A DNA stretch of 64,000 nucleotides from Setophaga petechia. Lineage: Eukaryota; Chordata; Aves; Passeriformes; Parulidae. The notes beneath the pieces were generated by a model. The model did no database searches. It worked only from the letters and a program-made list of their open reading frames with translations, and was not told where the DNA came from. A program made the translations under genes and the position numbers. The DNA lies in contig JANCRA010000032.1 in assembly GCA_024362935.1 (NCBI GenBank), positions 6,499,001 to 6,563,000 on the forward strand, given 5' to 3'. This document shows, one piece after another, positions 49,601-62,258 of this stretch (position 1 is its first letter; each line of letters begins with the position of its first letter).

Positions 49601-52600
49601 ATCATCTCTCTCCTGTGTGCGACAGATGCAGCCATCATTGAATTAAATGCAACCTGAAAAATCTGCTTTTCAGAAGAGACTGTTCTGAAGACTTGTTCTT
49701 TTCCAGCTATATTGATTTAGTGGGAAAACAATGACATCTTCTGTAGGTCTTGACTTGCTTTGTCTTTAAAAACAGCATGTAAAAAATTCTGACTATGCTG
49801 AGCTATTCTTACTTGCTTTTCTCAGCAAACAGGATGCAAAGGAAATTGTACACATATATTTATGATTAATCATTAGGAGGCACTTAGCAATAGCAGTATG
49901 TGTGCTGGTTTTGCTCTTTCCCTTCTCATCCCATGGGTTTTTGTAAAAATAGAATGATTCCTCTAAAAGAATTGATACTGTTAATTTTCAAGGCTCAGTA
50001 CAAGGTAGTCACAAAAGCAGAGGCAGTTATCTTTGGGGTTTTTTTGGCAGTTACACTTAAATATTTAATTTGATCACCGTTAGCTACTATCTGTAGCTCT
50101 CTTTTCCAAATTTATATGCATTCAAATGCCATTAAAAATCTAAACAGCTTTTAAAGAGGTTAGTCTCAAGTTTTTTACGAAGTAGTAAATTTCGGCATTT
50201 ACAATAAATAATCATTGATGAACTTCCATCAGTGACTGTCAGTCACTCGTAGCTCACTGCTCTGTTCTGTGCAGAAAGCACTGTAGGTATTTTCCATATT
50301 AATAGTTTTAATTTATAGTTGCATTCCTTTTGCTCTCTGCTGGTGAAGCTGATGGGCACCTGCATGTGAGTAGGTGCAGACAATCTTCTGCTGGATCTGA
50401 TCAGGCCTGCCTCTGCACATTGACTCCAGGCTGGAAGGCATGTGGATGTGCCCCAAAATTTCAAGCACAAAGACTTCCTTGCAGATGAAACAGGAGGCAT
50501 AAGCACACTGTTATGTCCCACTGAGCCTTTGGGGGATAGGCTCTGCACAGCAAGGCTTTTAGGTGAGCCTAAAAAGAAACAAATGAATAAAATTCCCCCC
50601 CATCGGCAACATGGTAGGGCTGTCTCCCTTTCTTTATGAGATGCAGCGTTTGGGAATTGTGCAAGGTCACGAATCTCCTTAACCTGCCTTCAAAAGCATA
50701 TGTATTCAAAGCAGCCAGACACGGTGTACTGCTGCTTCCAGCCATGCATCAACTCTGAAGACCTGCTCTTCCTTGGAAGAAAGAGTGAAAATGATGGTCA
50801 GGGACTGTCTGGGAAACCAGGGACCTATTGAGCCTTCAGCTGCTTTAGGGTACTGAGAACCAGTTAAGGTGAAAATAAAAGACCTGTCTGTACCTGGGAG
50901 CTTACTTAAATTTGATTTCTCCTGGTAATGTTTCTTTATAGCATCACCAGTGTCAAGATTTATATGGCTGCTTTCTGTGAGAGTTATTTAACTTGCTCAC
51001 CCTGTCAGTGTCAACTGGTGAAGCAGTAACTATTCTGTAACTTGGTAAAAAAAGTGATTAATTTGTTAAAGTAGGAAAAAACTTTAAAAGAAGTGCTAAG
51101 ACAAAAAGATTGTGCTTCTCCCTAATAACTCTGTGAGAATAGTGGAGAGCTGGGTGCTACAAATACTCATTTTAATCAGTGCTTGGGAGCTCTGAACTAA
51201 GAAACACTTCAGCTTGTCTGCTAGCTGCTCTAATTGAAGAAGGGATTTGTCCGTGTAAATGTAACTGAATTGGTTCCATTAATTAGAGTAACTTACAGCC
51301 AGAAAAAATATGCTTCATGGTTAGATGTAAATATTGGGATACCTAGCATTTGCGTTGTGCCTTAGTTTGAGGTATCCACATGACTAGAGGCTTTCCTGTT
51401 GATTTGTGCTGTACTTTTCATTGCTCTAGGGGTTAAAATAACTCCTGAGGAACACACCCTTTTCTGCTTGCCTTCTCTCTCACCCCTTGTCTCCCACATT
51501 GCATAACAGCTAAGTGATTTTGTTTGACTTGCTCACCCGGACTATCACCTCTCATGACTCCAAATGACTGGAGATAGCTGCTTGCGTAACATCAACCAAA
51601 GCACTAATTGCTTTTCCTCTTAAATCTATGATTTTAGTAATGTAAGTTTAGTAATTTTAGCAATATGTAAGCTTCAATTAGGATTTTAATTATAGCAATT
51701 AGGATTTTCACTGCTCTTATTTACAGGATTAGCTGAGTAAAGGTAAATGGTACATTTCTTTTCTTTTCCTATTGTTTTTGTGTGTCCTGATGATACCTAA
51801 TCAGAGGTGTTCTCTAAAAAAAAATGTTCTGTGATTGCTTATTGTTCTTCATTATAATTAAGCTATCCTTTGAATGCAGTCTGTCACACTGAAGTGAGTT
51901 TACACACAGAAGAGAAACACTAAATTATGCCAATGTTACTACTTAATAAAAAATTACTAACTCGCAGGTATTTGGGAGAAAAGTTTAAAAGGTTGTAAGT
52001 TTGGATGCCCTTTCTGTATATTTTTTAATTTGGTTTTCCTGAGGTCTCTGAGCTGTTCTGGGAAACCTGAAGCTAGCTGATACAGTGTCCTTGAGAGGAC
52101 CATGAACCTTTTACATGATGCTCTCCAGGCATAGGAACAGCTTGCCAAGTATTCTGCTTCTGAGGATGGCCCAAGGCTGATGCCTGTGGAGGGAGGTAGA
52201 AGGAAAGAGTGAGCCTTTTATGGGATTGCCTGTGGTAGTGACCCCAGCTTGCCACCAGCTGTGGCTCAGGGACTTCCTACAGAGCTTATGGCACTCACTG
52301 TTTTTTCTTCAATTAACTCCTCTGGTCTTGCCTTGCACCCAGCATTCTCAGGGCATTTATTAAGTCGCTCAATGCTCTGAGTTGTCATGTGTATTATCTG
52401 ATGGTGTAGTACACACAGTTTCGTGGGTTTTTTTTTTTCCTTGCTTGATTTGTCATAGCAGCTTTAGGTTGCTATTGTCCAGCTTTGTAGAAATTCTCAT
52501 TTTAGGTAGTTGCTGGTAGAATTCTGAAATTATGTTTTTATATATAATACTCTGTGGGCAGTGTTTTTTGATGATTGCTCAATTTTGCCAGCAGATTCTA

Positions 52601-54737
52601 AGTCATCCTGTGATGTGTCTTTATAGATGAACCTTTCTGAGCTTTTTCTCCATGAAAAGAAGTTTGGGTTCTGCCTTTTGTGACATATTTTCTTGTAGCT
52701 CTTCTGCTGTTTCTGGCTGCCTATTTTGGCATATTATTCTGGCATAATAGAGCTAGGAAGAAAATTAATTTAAAACTTTTTACTATTAGCCTCAAAGGAA
52801 GTAACATACTGGCAGACATATAGCAATACCTGGCAGCATTTCTCAGCTTGTGCCTTTTTAAATTAAAGATTCAAAATATTCAAGCTGTTCCAGCAAGGAA
52901 TGAGTGGACAAAGGTAGAGCAAAGGTGAAATGATGTTTGTCTTTTCTAGCATGTGAAATCCATGCATGCCACACTCTCCATAGATCATAAAGTTCTTGAT
53001 CCCAAGGTGAGCCTACCTTTTGAACTTTGTTTCTATGCGACTATTGGACTGCCACTCAGTCATGCCTCAAAACTGCCCTGGCTGGTCCCCTTGTTCCAGT
53101 ATGGGAAGTTTGCATTGAAAGCTATTTGTCCTGCACAGTATTTGGCTTTTCAGTTTTTGTTTTGTACATTTCTTCTCACTGGCTTAAGAAACTGAAGTGA
53201 AGCATACTCTATATTTCTGATACATTGCAAAGTTGGTCCTCATATATATACTTTTTTAAAGGACATTGTAGAAATGCAGCTTCAGAATAGGAAAACTCCA
53301 TCAGCTGCCAAATTGCAGGTTATGAATTTTGGCTGAAATGTACAAGTAGTTGCATGGTTTTAAACTCAAATTCTTTCTAAAGCTACTCCTCAGATTACAC
53401 CAGGGTATGTAGCAAAAGCAGAAGGAGGCTTGGCAGGGCTTGAGCCCCTCTGATTGTAAGCTTGTCGTCTTCCCTCTTTCCCTTCTCTTCTGTCAAGCAA
53501 AAAAACCTGCTGTTCTTTTGGATGATGCCAGCAGTATATTCTTGTGAGGGGTAACTTCTGCATCTTCTTCCCTCATAAGTGATATAATAGATACTGTAAC
53601 TCTCCACTGCTGCTTTGCTCATTAAGGATTAGTCAGGTGTTGGGACAGAAACCATTACTTTAAAAAAACCTGGCAAAAAGGTTTAAAAAAAACCTTGCCA
53701 AACCTTCTGCTAGAAAAATGCATAGAAGTCTTCCTTTGCACAAACTGCTACTGAAATTCATTCATGTTTACCTGACAAGTGTGCTACCAGCATTGAATAG
53801 CTAATAAATGCAAAGTACAAGATGAAGACCTTTAGTTTGCATTACCCTAAATGTTAAGACTGTTGTAATAAAGTCCAAATTCTATTTTGCGTTAGTGTTA
53901 TTTGTTGACACATTACTCATTCTTGAGCGTTAGGAACATAAACTGCTTCTGGTTGTTCTCTTGGCAGTTGAATATTAGGGCTGTTATTATTTCATGCTGT
54001 GGTATTAACTGGAGATGGCTTAGCTGTCTGCCATCCTTTGCAGGTTTTAAAGCCGGTGATGCTGTAGTGAATGTAGGAAGAGAAAAATGTGAAACTGAAA
54101 CCTGGAGTGACTAATAATTACAAAGTGATATGTGTGTGAGAGAAGAGGAACAGCTGAGATGTTTTCTGTAACACATTGTACTTCTGCTCAAAATTAATTA
54201 AATCAGGCAATGAAAAACTTGCACTTCATCATACAGAAACTGAAACTAATGAAGGTGAGAAGAGATTATGTTGCTGAAAGTGCAGATTCATAGTAATAAA
54301 GTAATAATAAAAGATGTGTGTGATGCGCGGGTTACTAAAGCTGAAGGTCAGTCCTCGTCACGGTGTGTCCAGTGGAGATGGGACTATAATAAGGATGTTG
54401 CTGTGGGTGGGAAGCCTGGTTTTGCATTCTCTCTGCCCTACAAGGAGCTGCAGGGATGTACTGGAAGTCTCTCCTGATTACTGGGGTGTTACATTGAGTC
54501 ACAGTATTAATTATAGCTCCTGGATGAACTGCTCAGGTCGTGGTGTTCAGCTTGTCAAAACATTGGTTCCACACAGTGCAGGCAGATGACTCAGGCAGAA
54601 TCAAAGGCTGGCATTTGCCATTACGCTGAGGATTCAGTGGAGGATTTTTGGTGGATGTCAGTGACAGATGACATGAACTGAATATTGGTGCTAGGAAACC
54701 ATTACCCTAAAGAGAAATATGTTACTGCATCATTTTA

Positions 54738-55035
54738 CAATCGTAGAATCATTTAGGCTGTAACAACCTCTTAAGGTTATCAAGTCCAACCAATAACCCA
54801 TCACTGCCAAGTCCACCTCTAAACTATGTCCATCCCCAGGTGCCACATCTACATGTCTTTTAAATAGTTTCAGGGTTGTTGATTCTGCTCCACTTCTTTG
54901 GGCAGCCTGTTCCAAATGCTTGACACCCCTTTGCATTAAAAAAAAAAAAAAAATAGTGTCCAATCTAAACCTCCCTTGATGCAACTTGAGGTTGTTTCTT
55001 CTTGTCCTGTCACTTGTTTTGAGCTTGGTGGACTT
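54738..55035 (-). mobile_element. CR1 LINE fragment, antisense
   Basis: Reads 'aatcgtagaatcatttaggc', 'ttatcaagtccaaccaataa', 'catcactgccaagtccacct', then 'gggcagcctgttccaaatgc' and 'ctcccttgatgcaacttgag'. It has an internal A run at about 54938-54953. Confidence 0.93.
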
Positions 55036-56299
55036 GAGCTTCTCTTTTCAGGCTTGAAAATATGGTTCTTTTCACAGTGCGTGTCTCGGGGACATTTTAT
55101 GTGCAGCCCCTAGTATTGAGTGGCTGACCTTTTTTATTATTCTTAAATTGGAAATGAGGATCTAAGTGTTATAAAAAATGCATCAGTGCAAATCTATCCT
55201 TAAAATATATAGAGTTGTAGGAATTTGGATACAGAATTTGGGTACTGTAGTGAAGTAGACATGCAGGGTGCAAATTTCAAGAATAACCAATAATATGCTG
55301 TGTCTCATGCAACACAAAATTATTGGAATTCGTGAGCTTCTCATATATGATACTGTTTGTTTTGTTTTTCCTGTCTGCACAGGATTGAAAGAAACAGTAG
55401 TGGGGGAGGAAGAGATGAATGTTTTAAAGAGTTTCAAATATCTGTACACAGAAGTCATTGCTTGGTTTACACAGAGCATGGCTTCATTTGGTAATAGACA
55501 TAACCAGCAGGAAGAAAACACAATGCTTCTCTGAAATATTACTTATAACAGGGAAATGCTGTAGTTGCACATTGCTCTCCCTTTCTACAAATTCTGTCAG
55601 AGGCTGATATTTCACTGTGCCTGAATGACTGATAAACATTGTGTGGGAAGCTGCTGCTTACCTGTCTATTCCAGTTATATTTACTTCCTTATGGAGAGAT
55701 GGAATGTGAACCTTCTCTGTTTGTGGAGACCAAAGCATTTTTTGGACATGTTTATACTAGAATAAATTTATACTGGAGGATATGAAACAACTAGAATTCC
55801 CTTTTTGTTTGCCTTGTTTGAACTCCCACCACATAAGCTTAATTATGCATTTTGAGGTGAAGACTAAAGAATGAAACTTTCAGGAACACTCAGAATTCAC
55901 CCGATTTTTACTGCAGTGGTTTCAAGGTGGTTTTCCATATTTTTTAATACAAAAAGTAGTTAGAGCAGTGCTGTGCACATGTGAAAATCCTACCTGTAAA
56001 ATGTGCATTTGAATGATATAAAAGATTCATACCTTTTTTCAAAATGCCTTAGGAGACCAGCTTAATACGGAAAGTATTTTATTGCTTAAGAGATAAACAA
56101 TTGCAGCAACCAAAACCCAAGAGTGTTTTTAATTTCAATAAAAAACCCCCACAAAAGGTCAACCAGTGCTTTAAAATGTTGGTACAGAAATCAGAGCAGG
56201 GCACTGCATGCCCACGCGTCTTTTGCAGCCAAACTTCTGTTCTAGGTTGTTCTGGTTTTTGCGTGTGAGAGTCACCGCATAGCTTCTGTTAATGCATCA

Positions 56300-56620
56300 T
56301 TGAAATGAAACCACTCGTACCTGCGGGGGAAGGGGTGGGATGCGCTCTGCTTACTCATCCCCGCCGGTCCCCATGTCCCGGCAGCGCCGGCGTGCAGCGA
56401 TATGTCACGGTGGCACGAAGCGCTGGCCAGGCAGCAGCTGCCTTTGCCAAGCACCTTGTTTGGAGCCGTGACTGCTCCGCACACGGCTATTTGTGGCACG
56501 GACTGGAATGCTCCGCGGGCTTGGCTGGCCACCGAGCCGTCTCTGTAAGAGTCCCTGTCTGCCCCTGGCAGCATGGGCAGCCAGGCTGTGCAGAGAGAGC
56601 GGCGTGGAGTGAGGCGGCAG
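56300..56620. promoter_or_regulatory. intronic CpG-rich patch, possible promoter or enhancer
   Basis: About 320 bp with raised GC and CpG (CCCCGCCGGTCCCC, GGCAGCGCCGGCGTGCAGCG, GTGACTGCTCCGCACACGG, GAGCGGCGTGGAGTGAGGCGG) in AT-rich intron, 3.3 kb upstream of exon 1c. The + strand is open across it and a donor-like CTCT|GTAAGA occurs near 56545, but no family match or phase-2 coding exon could be assigned. Confidence 0.4.
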
Positions 56621-58434
56621 TCATCCTTCAGCAGGGATTAGGCACTGTGCCTGTTTTTGCTATTGTTTACCAAAGCCCTTCGGGTAACCACAGTGGAACA
56701 CTTCTCCCTCCCTCTTCTACCGTTTCCTTCAGCACCTTCCCTACCGCCACTTTTGGCTTCTGATAGGGTCCTCAGTGTGCCCAGAGGAGACTGTCTATTT
56801 CTTTCATACCGACCTTTTCTACTTAAACACTCAACTTCTTTTCTCCCTAACACTGCATTACAACAGGCTGCTTGCTATGTTTTGTCCCATATCCCAAGGA
56901 ATGCCCTTGGGAAGCTGCTGCTGCAAAACAACCCCTTACATACTTCTCACTCCCCATGGGCAGATTCACCTCAGAGTAACCTAGAATTCCCTAATGAAAA
57001 TGCAGTGTATTTTTAACAATGTATTTCAGATCTTGGCAGCATGCCTCCTACAAAATGTCAGAAAAGAGAAGGATGGCCAGCTGCTCTGGATTTGTGTATT
57101 ATCAGACCTCCGCAGTAGAAGCTGTGTTTTGCTTCAGTAGCATGAAGGACCTTTTTAACTCCTGTCAAGCTCCTTCTTGTTTAATGGAAAAAATCAGGAG
57201 TCATTCCTCCAGCAGCAATGGTAGTATGACTGAAGAACCAGGCAGCTTCTACTTATTGCACATATGAAATCCTATTACTTTGAAGGACTTCTTCCTGACA
57301 AAATCTAGGAAGATAAAACCGGGCTTTTTGGATGGACATCTTACTGCACTAACTTGCTGTACTACTTGCTTTGCTACAGCCATGCAGGAGACTGCACAGT
57401 AGCAAGCTGAAGAAGCAATTTAATGTTTTCTTGTTGACCAAAGAGGATATGAGGCAGCAGAAGAGGCTTCCAACCACATTGGTCACCTGTGGATTTCAGG
57501 TTACTGCAAAATTGTGGTAGTCCACTAGGAGAAAGTCTCTACAGGGCACTTTTGATTTGCAGCAGCATCTTCCCAGGAGAATTGTCTGTGATCTGGGACA
57601 AAATATAGGGAAAGAGTTGGGAAATCGTTGAGAAAATAGTGATAAGAGGAAGAGATAGGCTGACTTGTTGTTTATTATCTTAGTGGCTTCGTGCACCTTT
57701 ACTAATCCTGGATAAATCAGCATTTTTAGTCCACTGCAGTCAGTCTCACTGAAGTTTTTTATACCCACAGAAGCTCAGCACTGACCTGTGCAAAAAGTGT
57801 TGGGAAGTAAGAGGAAGAAGAACTGGCATCACTATACCTGCATGTCTGTTGGCAGACACTGCACATTTTCATCACTCATGTTTCAGAGAATGCAGAAACC
57901 TTTTATTCCAGGAGTGCAGTGGTGCTCTGGCAAGATCTTTGTGGCCTTGGGCTACAACCCGATAATTGCTTCATCTGCAGCTTGCCCCATGACAGATAAA
58001 AATAGGGTTTGAGCTGCAGCCAGGCTGTGTCAGTGGTGAGGTGCAGCCTCCTTAGCCTGTTAGAGCTTGACTCCTGGTAGCTCTGGCATAGGGTGAATAA
58101 TCACACCTACAGACAGGCAAATGAGGAGGGTCATGCTGCCTGGGTCCCACCTACACAGGGAAATAGCTTGCCTAGGGGGTTGCTCCTTGTTGAGGGGAAG
58201 TGAAGGAAAGACACCCAACCCATTCTACAAATTTGTCAGCAGAAGCAGCAGCGTAGGACTGTGTTGGCTGAGCTGCAGGAAGGTGGCTGCTGGCAAGCTT
58301 AGGCCTGCATGGAGAGTGGAGTGTGGGCTGCTGTGCACTTGCTGAACAAGCTGTCCTAGCTGGTGATGAGAGATATGGCCAAAAATCATCACCAGCCACA
58401 CCCTCTGTGGCAGGTCCTAGGGAAGGTGCAGGTA

Positions 58435-58745
58435 TATTAAGAAATTGTAGCCTTGACTGGACATTCTGTCATATCCTGTGACAGTACAAGAGGAAATGGC
58501 CTCAAGTTGTGCCAGGGGAGGTTTAGATTGGAGATCAGGACAAATTTCTTCACGGAAATGTTGTCAAACACTGGAACAGACTGCCCAAGGAAGTGTTAGC
58601 ATCACTGTCCCTGAAGGTATTTAAAAGATGCATAGATGTGGCACCTGGGGACATGATCTATGGTGAACATGGCAATATTAGATTAATGGTTGTACTCACT
58701 GGTCTTGAGGTCTTTTTCAATCTAGATGATTCTGTTATTCTCTGA
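58435..58745 (+). mobile_element. CR1 LINE fragment, 3' end, sense orientation
   Basis: Reads 'acaagaggaaatggcctcaa', 'gttgtgccaggggaggttta', 'gattggagatcaggacaaat', 'ggaacagactgcccaaggaa' and ends near 'caatctagatgattctgtta'. It is the usual CR1 3' region in forward direction. Confidence 0.93.
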
Positions 58746-59831
58746 TCTTAGTTCTAGTTTCTCTATTTGTTCCTGTTACTCATCTCCTTCTTGACATCCT
58801 CTGCTTCCTCATGCCCCCTCACTGACTAGCAGATTCTTCAGCTACCACTGTGCTGTGTCACGAGCACAAAGTGCATGCAATTCTGCAGTTCAAATGATTG
58901 CTGACAAGGCTGAGACAGTTCAACACAAAAGTTAGTTATTCCAGAGGGTTTCCCAAAAGCCTTCATTTTCTGCAGTTAGAAAGTGCTAGAAGCTGAGTAT
59001 CCCAGATCTGCGACAAGCACTGTGCTTCCAAGAGGGAGAGCTTAAAGGAGTCTGAATTATTAGCTGCAAATCTTACTTCAGTTAGTGTTCTTACATTGGA
59101 TAGTTGTTATAAATGCAGCACATCACTGGAAATAAAGGTTTGGTTTTCCTCCATATAGTGTCCATTATGGCATGCCTGTCAGTTTTGTTAATGGCCTGAG
59201 AAACACAAGAGAAATGAAACCATCTGCCTGTACCTACCCCTTGTCTGAAGTACTGACAGGAGGAAAGATACATAGATAAATTCAACATGTATGACGTAGA
59301 AGACACAAGTGGAGCATTAAAGGCCATTTTTACAATGTAATTAACACACTATGGCATTAAAGCAATATTTACCTGGAGACAGGAGTCTTCTGTTCCTGCT
59401 TTCCACTGTTAGTTTTCCCATGGTAAAATATTTTTGGACTCTGCCTCCATGCCCCCTCAGCAGAAAGAAGCTACAGCCAAGTTTGGTGGTGAATTTATTT
59501 GCTTACATGGGTTACTCACACCACAGCTCTCCTGGGCAGCTTCTGTCAGCAGCCAGCAGCAAAGACCCTTTCCAGCATTCGAGTTTACATGAGGGCCTGG
59601 CAGGGGAGTGTTCTCCTCTGTACACAGCCAGCCTCAGTAAATCTCAGCGTGACCGTGACAGGCTCACAGCCCTGCCGCTGAACTTTTAACTTGAAGCTCT
59701 AGCAGGGTGCTGAGTAGCTCCAGCTACATGACACGAGCTGTGAAAGTAAATCACTTCGCTGGGAACAAGGGGAAGTCCAGCATATTGTTTTGCAGACTTT
59801 GCCTACAGCTTCTTTGCAGTGTAAGGATAGA

Positions 59832-59838
59832 ATATATA
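59832..59838 (+). promoter_or_regulatory. TATA-like element upstream of exon 1c
   Basis: ATATATA 26-32 bases before the exon 1c ATG. If used as a TATA box, transcription would start almost at the ATG, so this reading is doubtful. Two acceptor-like sequences nearby (TTGTTTTGCAG, TTCTTTGCAG) offer the alternative that 1c is spliced to an upstream exon. Confidence 0.2.
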
Positions 59839-59863
59839 CACCTGGGAAAGCAGTCAGAGTGAG

Positions 59864-60045
59864 ATGGACTTCCAGCGCAGAGCTCAGCCCTTCCCCATCC
59901 CAGAGGATGAAGAGGTTGCGTACAAGGTCGCTCCCAATGCTCACAACTCCGCGGGAAATGAAGGCGAGAAACCGGTGTCAAAACTACAGCGTAGGCACAG
60001 TGAAATAAAACTCTACAAAGAGTTTTGTGACTTTTATGCAAAATT
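59864..60045 (+). CDS. LIMS1: LIMS1 alternative first coding exon 1c
   Basis: ATG at 59864 (context GTGAGATGG) opens 60 codons beginning MDFQRRAQPFPIPEDEEVAY and ending ...QRRHSEIKLYKEFCDFYAK plus two bases (TT) before a strong donor TT|GTAAGT. Splicing to 62259 makes TTC, giving ...[14 protein letters not shown]... in frame. The SKLQRRHS-x2-K-x-YKEFCDFYAKF block is the signature of the long alternative N-terminus of vertebrate LIMS1. The middle (about residues 15-37) is acidic or polar and less conserved. An RRHS motif at residues 43-46 fits a basophilic kinase site. The distance to exon 2 is only about 2.2 kb. The surrounding DNA is not CpG-rich, so this promoter would be of a different type from 1a and 1b, or the exon is internal to a longer transcript. 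The upstream start of the exon is not determined. Confidence 0.9.
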
Positions 60046-62258
60046 GTAAGTTTGTTCTGTTCAGCTTTGGGGTGTAACTGCAGTGACATTGCTGGTTTAT
60101 TGTACATAATGTATTTTATTATCTGGGGCTCAGGCTGTGCAAGCTGTTCTCTCATCCAGCCTTTGCCACTGTTCTGCTTGAAACATTGCCAGTTGTAACT
60201 GTCAACTAAAATTTGAATTGTTACTTTAAATTTCATCATTAATTGCATCAGAAACTTTTACCGGCAGTAAAAATGGTGTTGGAATTTTTAAAGTAGTCTC
60301 TCTGCCTTCAGGTTGTTTGCCACTTACTCTGGGCAAATGGATAAACTGCTTCATTAATGCAGGAGTGTTACATACTTCACTAGTTTTACATATATGATGT
60401 GTTTCAAAGTGAAGCACTTTTTTCTGAACAGGTAAACTGTTTTTATTTGGTCTTGTACGTACAGCAGTGCTTAGCATCCTTAATGCTCAAGCACTGTTGA
60501 AGTAATGATGAAAGATCCCTGTTTCTCTTGTGATTATTCTTCATTTAGATTGATAAGGAGGATGGGGAAATGGACTGAGGTTTTGCCCCACAGAAAGTAT
60601 ACACAGTCCATGAAGACCATTGGTGAGCTTTGTAGTTGATCACAGTTTATGTGTATGGTCGCTGCAGTTTGTCCATAGGTCTGTCTGTTATGTATGGGTT
60701 AGACCATCCTGCATCTGATCTTCATATGAAATTTGCCCACTCATTTCACTGTGAGGGCAGTGGATATTTGGCTTGCAGTTGCCGTTTCCCTCATCTGCAG
60801 AGATCAAAAGAGAGAAAAAAATGTGCCAGCTAATAATAACATGTCAGATGTGACCTTGTGTAAGGCTTTTTTGTGAGACAGAGTAAGAAATAGATAAAAC
60901 ACATTCCATTTTGAACCACGTGCTAGGTGTTTGCTTGCTCCCTTGGATGGTGTACAAGGAATGAATTCAATTCCATTTGAGCATGGTGGGAGCCCAGAGG
61001 TCTTATCCCCTTGAAGGGATAAGAAGGAAGGCTTGGCATCTTGCAGAGGACTGTGGGCTTTGCACTTACAGGCACAGCATGAGAGCTGTATCAAAATGTG
61101 TGCATGCATGCACATGTGTTTCAAATAATGTTACTTGTCTAATAACCTTCCAGATAAATTTTGAGTCATTGGTTTTGTCAGCTGACATCACATTGTACTG
61201 AAACTAGACCATTGCCCTATATTTGCTCTCTGCTATCACATTTTACTAGGGCAGTGGGATGATCCTGAAAGGCAGAGCTTTGAGAGTCTAGATATGAGTT
61301 ACAAAATGTTTGCAAAGGAAAAATCAAAAGAGCCTTTTTCTGGCTTTAATTAAACTGAAGCACAGCTGTACTGTGTTCTGCAGGTGTGGCCAGCTATCAC
61401 TCTGCCATTTTTTTGGTCCTGTGCCTTTGAGAAGCAACCAAGGTTGCTACTTCAATATTTCTATTCATCCCTGGCATGGATTTGCCAGCATGTGTTGGCC
61501 TTTGTGTTGGTCACAGTGGGGCAGCCAGAGCTAGGAATCCACCCCTCCCCCTTGGCCCTGGAGTGGACTGGCAATGATGAGCTGAACTCCCTGAGATAAA
61601 CTTGAATAAAACAATCAAAAATCCCATGACTTCAAACTAAATTTGTAAAATTACTTCAAGCTATGCAGAGGTCATATAAAGAATAATTATTTAACTACTC
61701 TGTTTTTCATTAATATCTGCCACACCAGATCCTGCACACTCTTTCACATTGTTTATTTACAGCTCTGAACTAATGCTGTTATATATGTACATTTTAGAAT
61801 TTATATATTTATATATGTATATATTAGAATTGGTTTACAATAAATCATTTATGCTTTCTTGTGTGATGGCAGTCCTCCATTATTAATATTTGACCTTGTT
61901 TTCAGTAATATTAATGTATATCATAATTTTTATAGTACTTTGAATTACCTGTCTTTTTTCATCATAAAAAAGCCAGTAAATGTGTCTGTATTGACAACGT
62001 TTCTGTTTGGGATTTTCAGTTAGTTAGAGTGTATCGCAGGGATTTTGTTTCTAAAGAGTTAGGGAGCAGGGAGAAGTGGTAGCTTTATTTCCGAGGAGGT
62101 GACAGAAGCCATGAAGTTAATTGAAAAACTTGTGTTGAGCAGCTTAGCATTAGGGTGATGCAGTTTGGCCTGGTGAGGGGGTGGGGGGAAGACCCATGAC
62201 CAGTGAGTGTTGTTGTCTATTTAGGCTTATTTTCTTTTTTTGTTTTTTTGAATGACAG
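60046..62258 (+). other. LIMS1: LIMS1 intron between exons 1c and 2
   Basis: AT-rich non-coding DNA with a local AT-rich direct repeat near 61780-61835. It ends in a T-rich tract (ttctttttttgttttttttg-like, interrupted) and the acceptor AATGACAG before 62259. No other exon is supported. Confidence 0.75.

Larger units (their letters stand above)
46614..59863 (+). other. LIMS1: LIMS1 intron between exons 1b and 1c
   Basis: Non-coding DNA with CR1 fragments at 54738-55035 and 58435-58745, a CpG-rich patch at 56300-56620, an exon-like but frame-breaking 57-nt segment at 52950-53006, and a bulged inverted repeat near 53660-53697. The minus-strand open frame at 46035-46934 overlaps the exon 1b promoter and is a by-product of its GC content. 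Confidence 0.65.
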
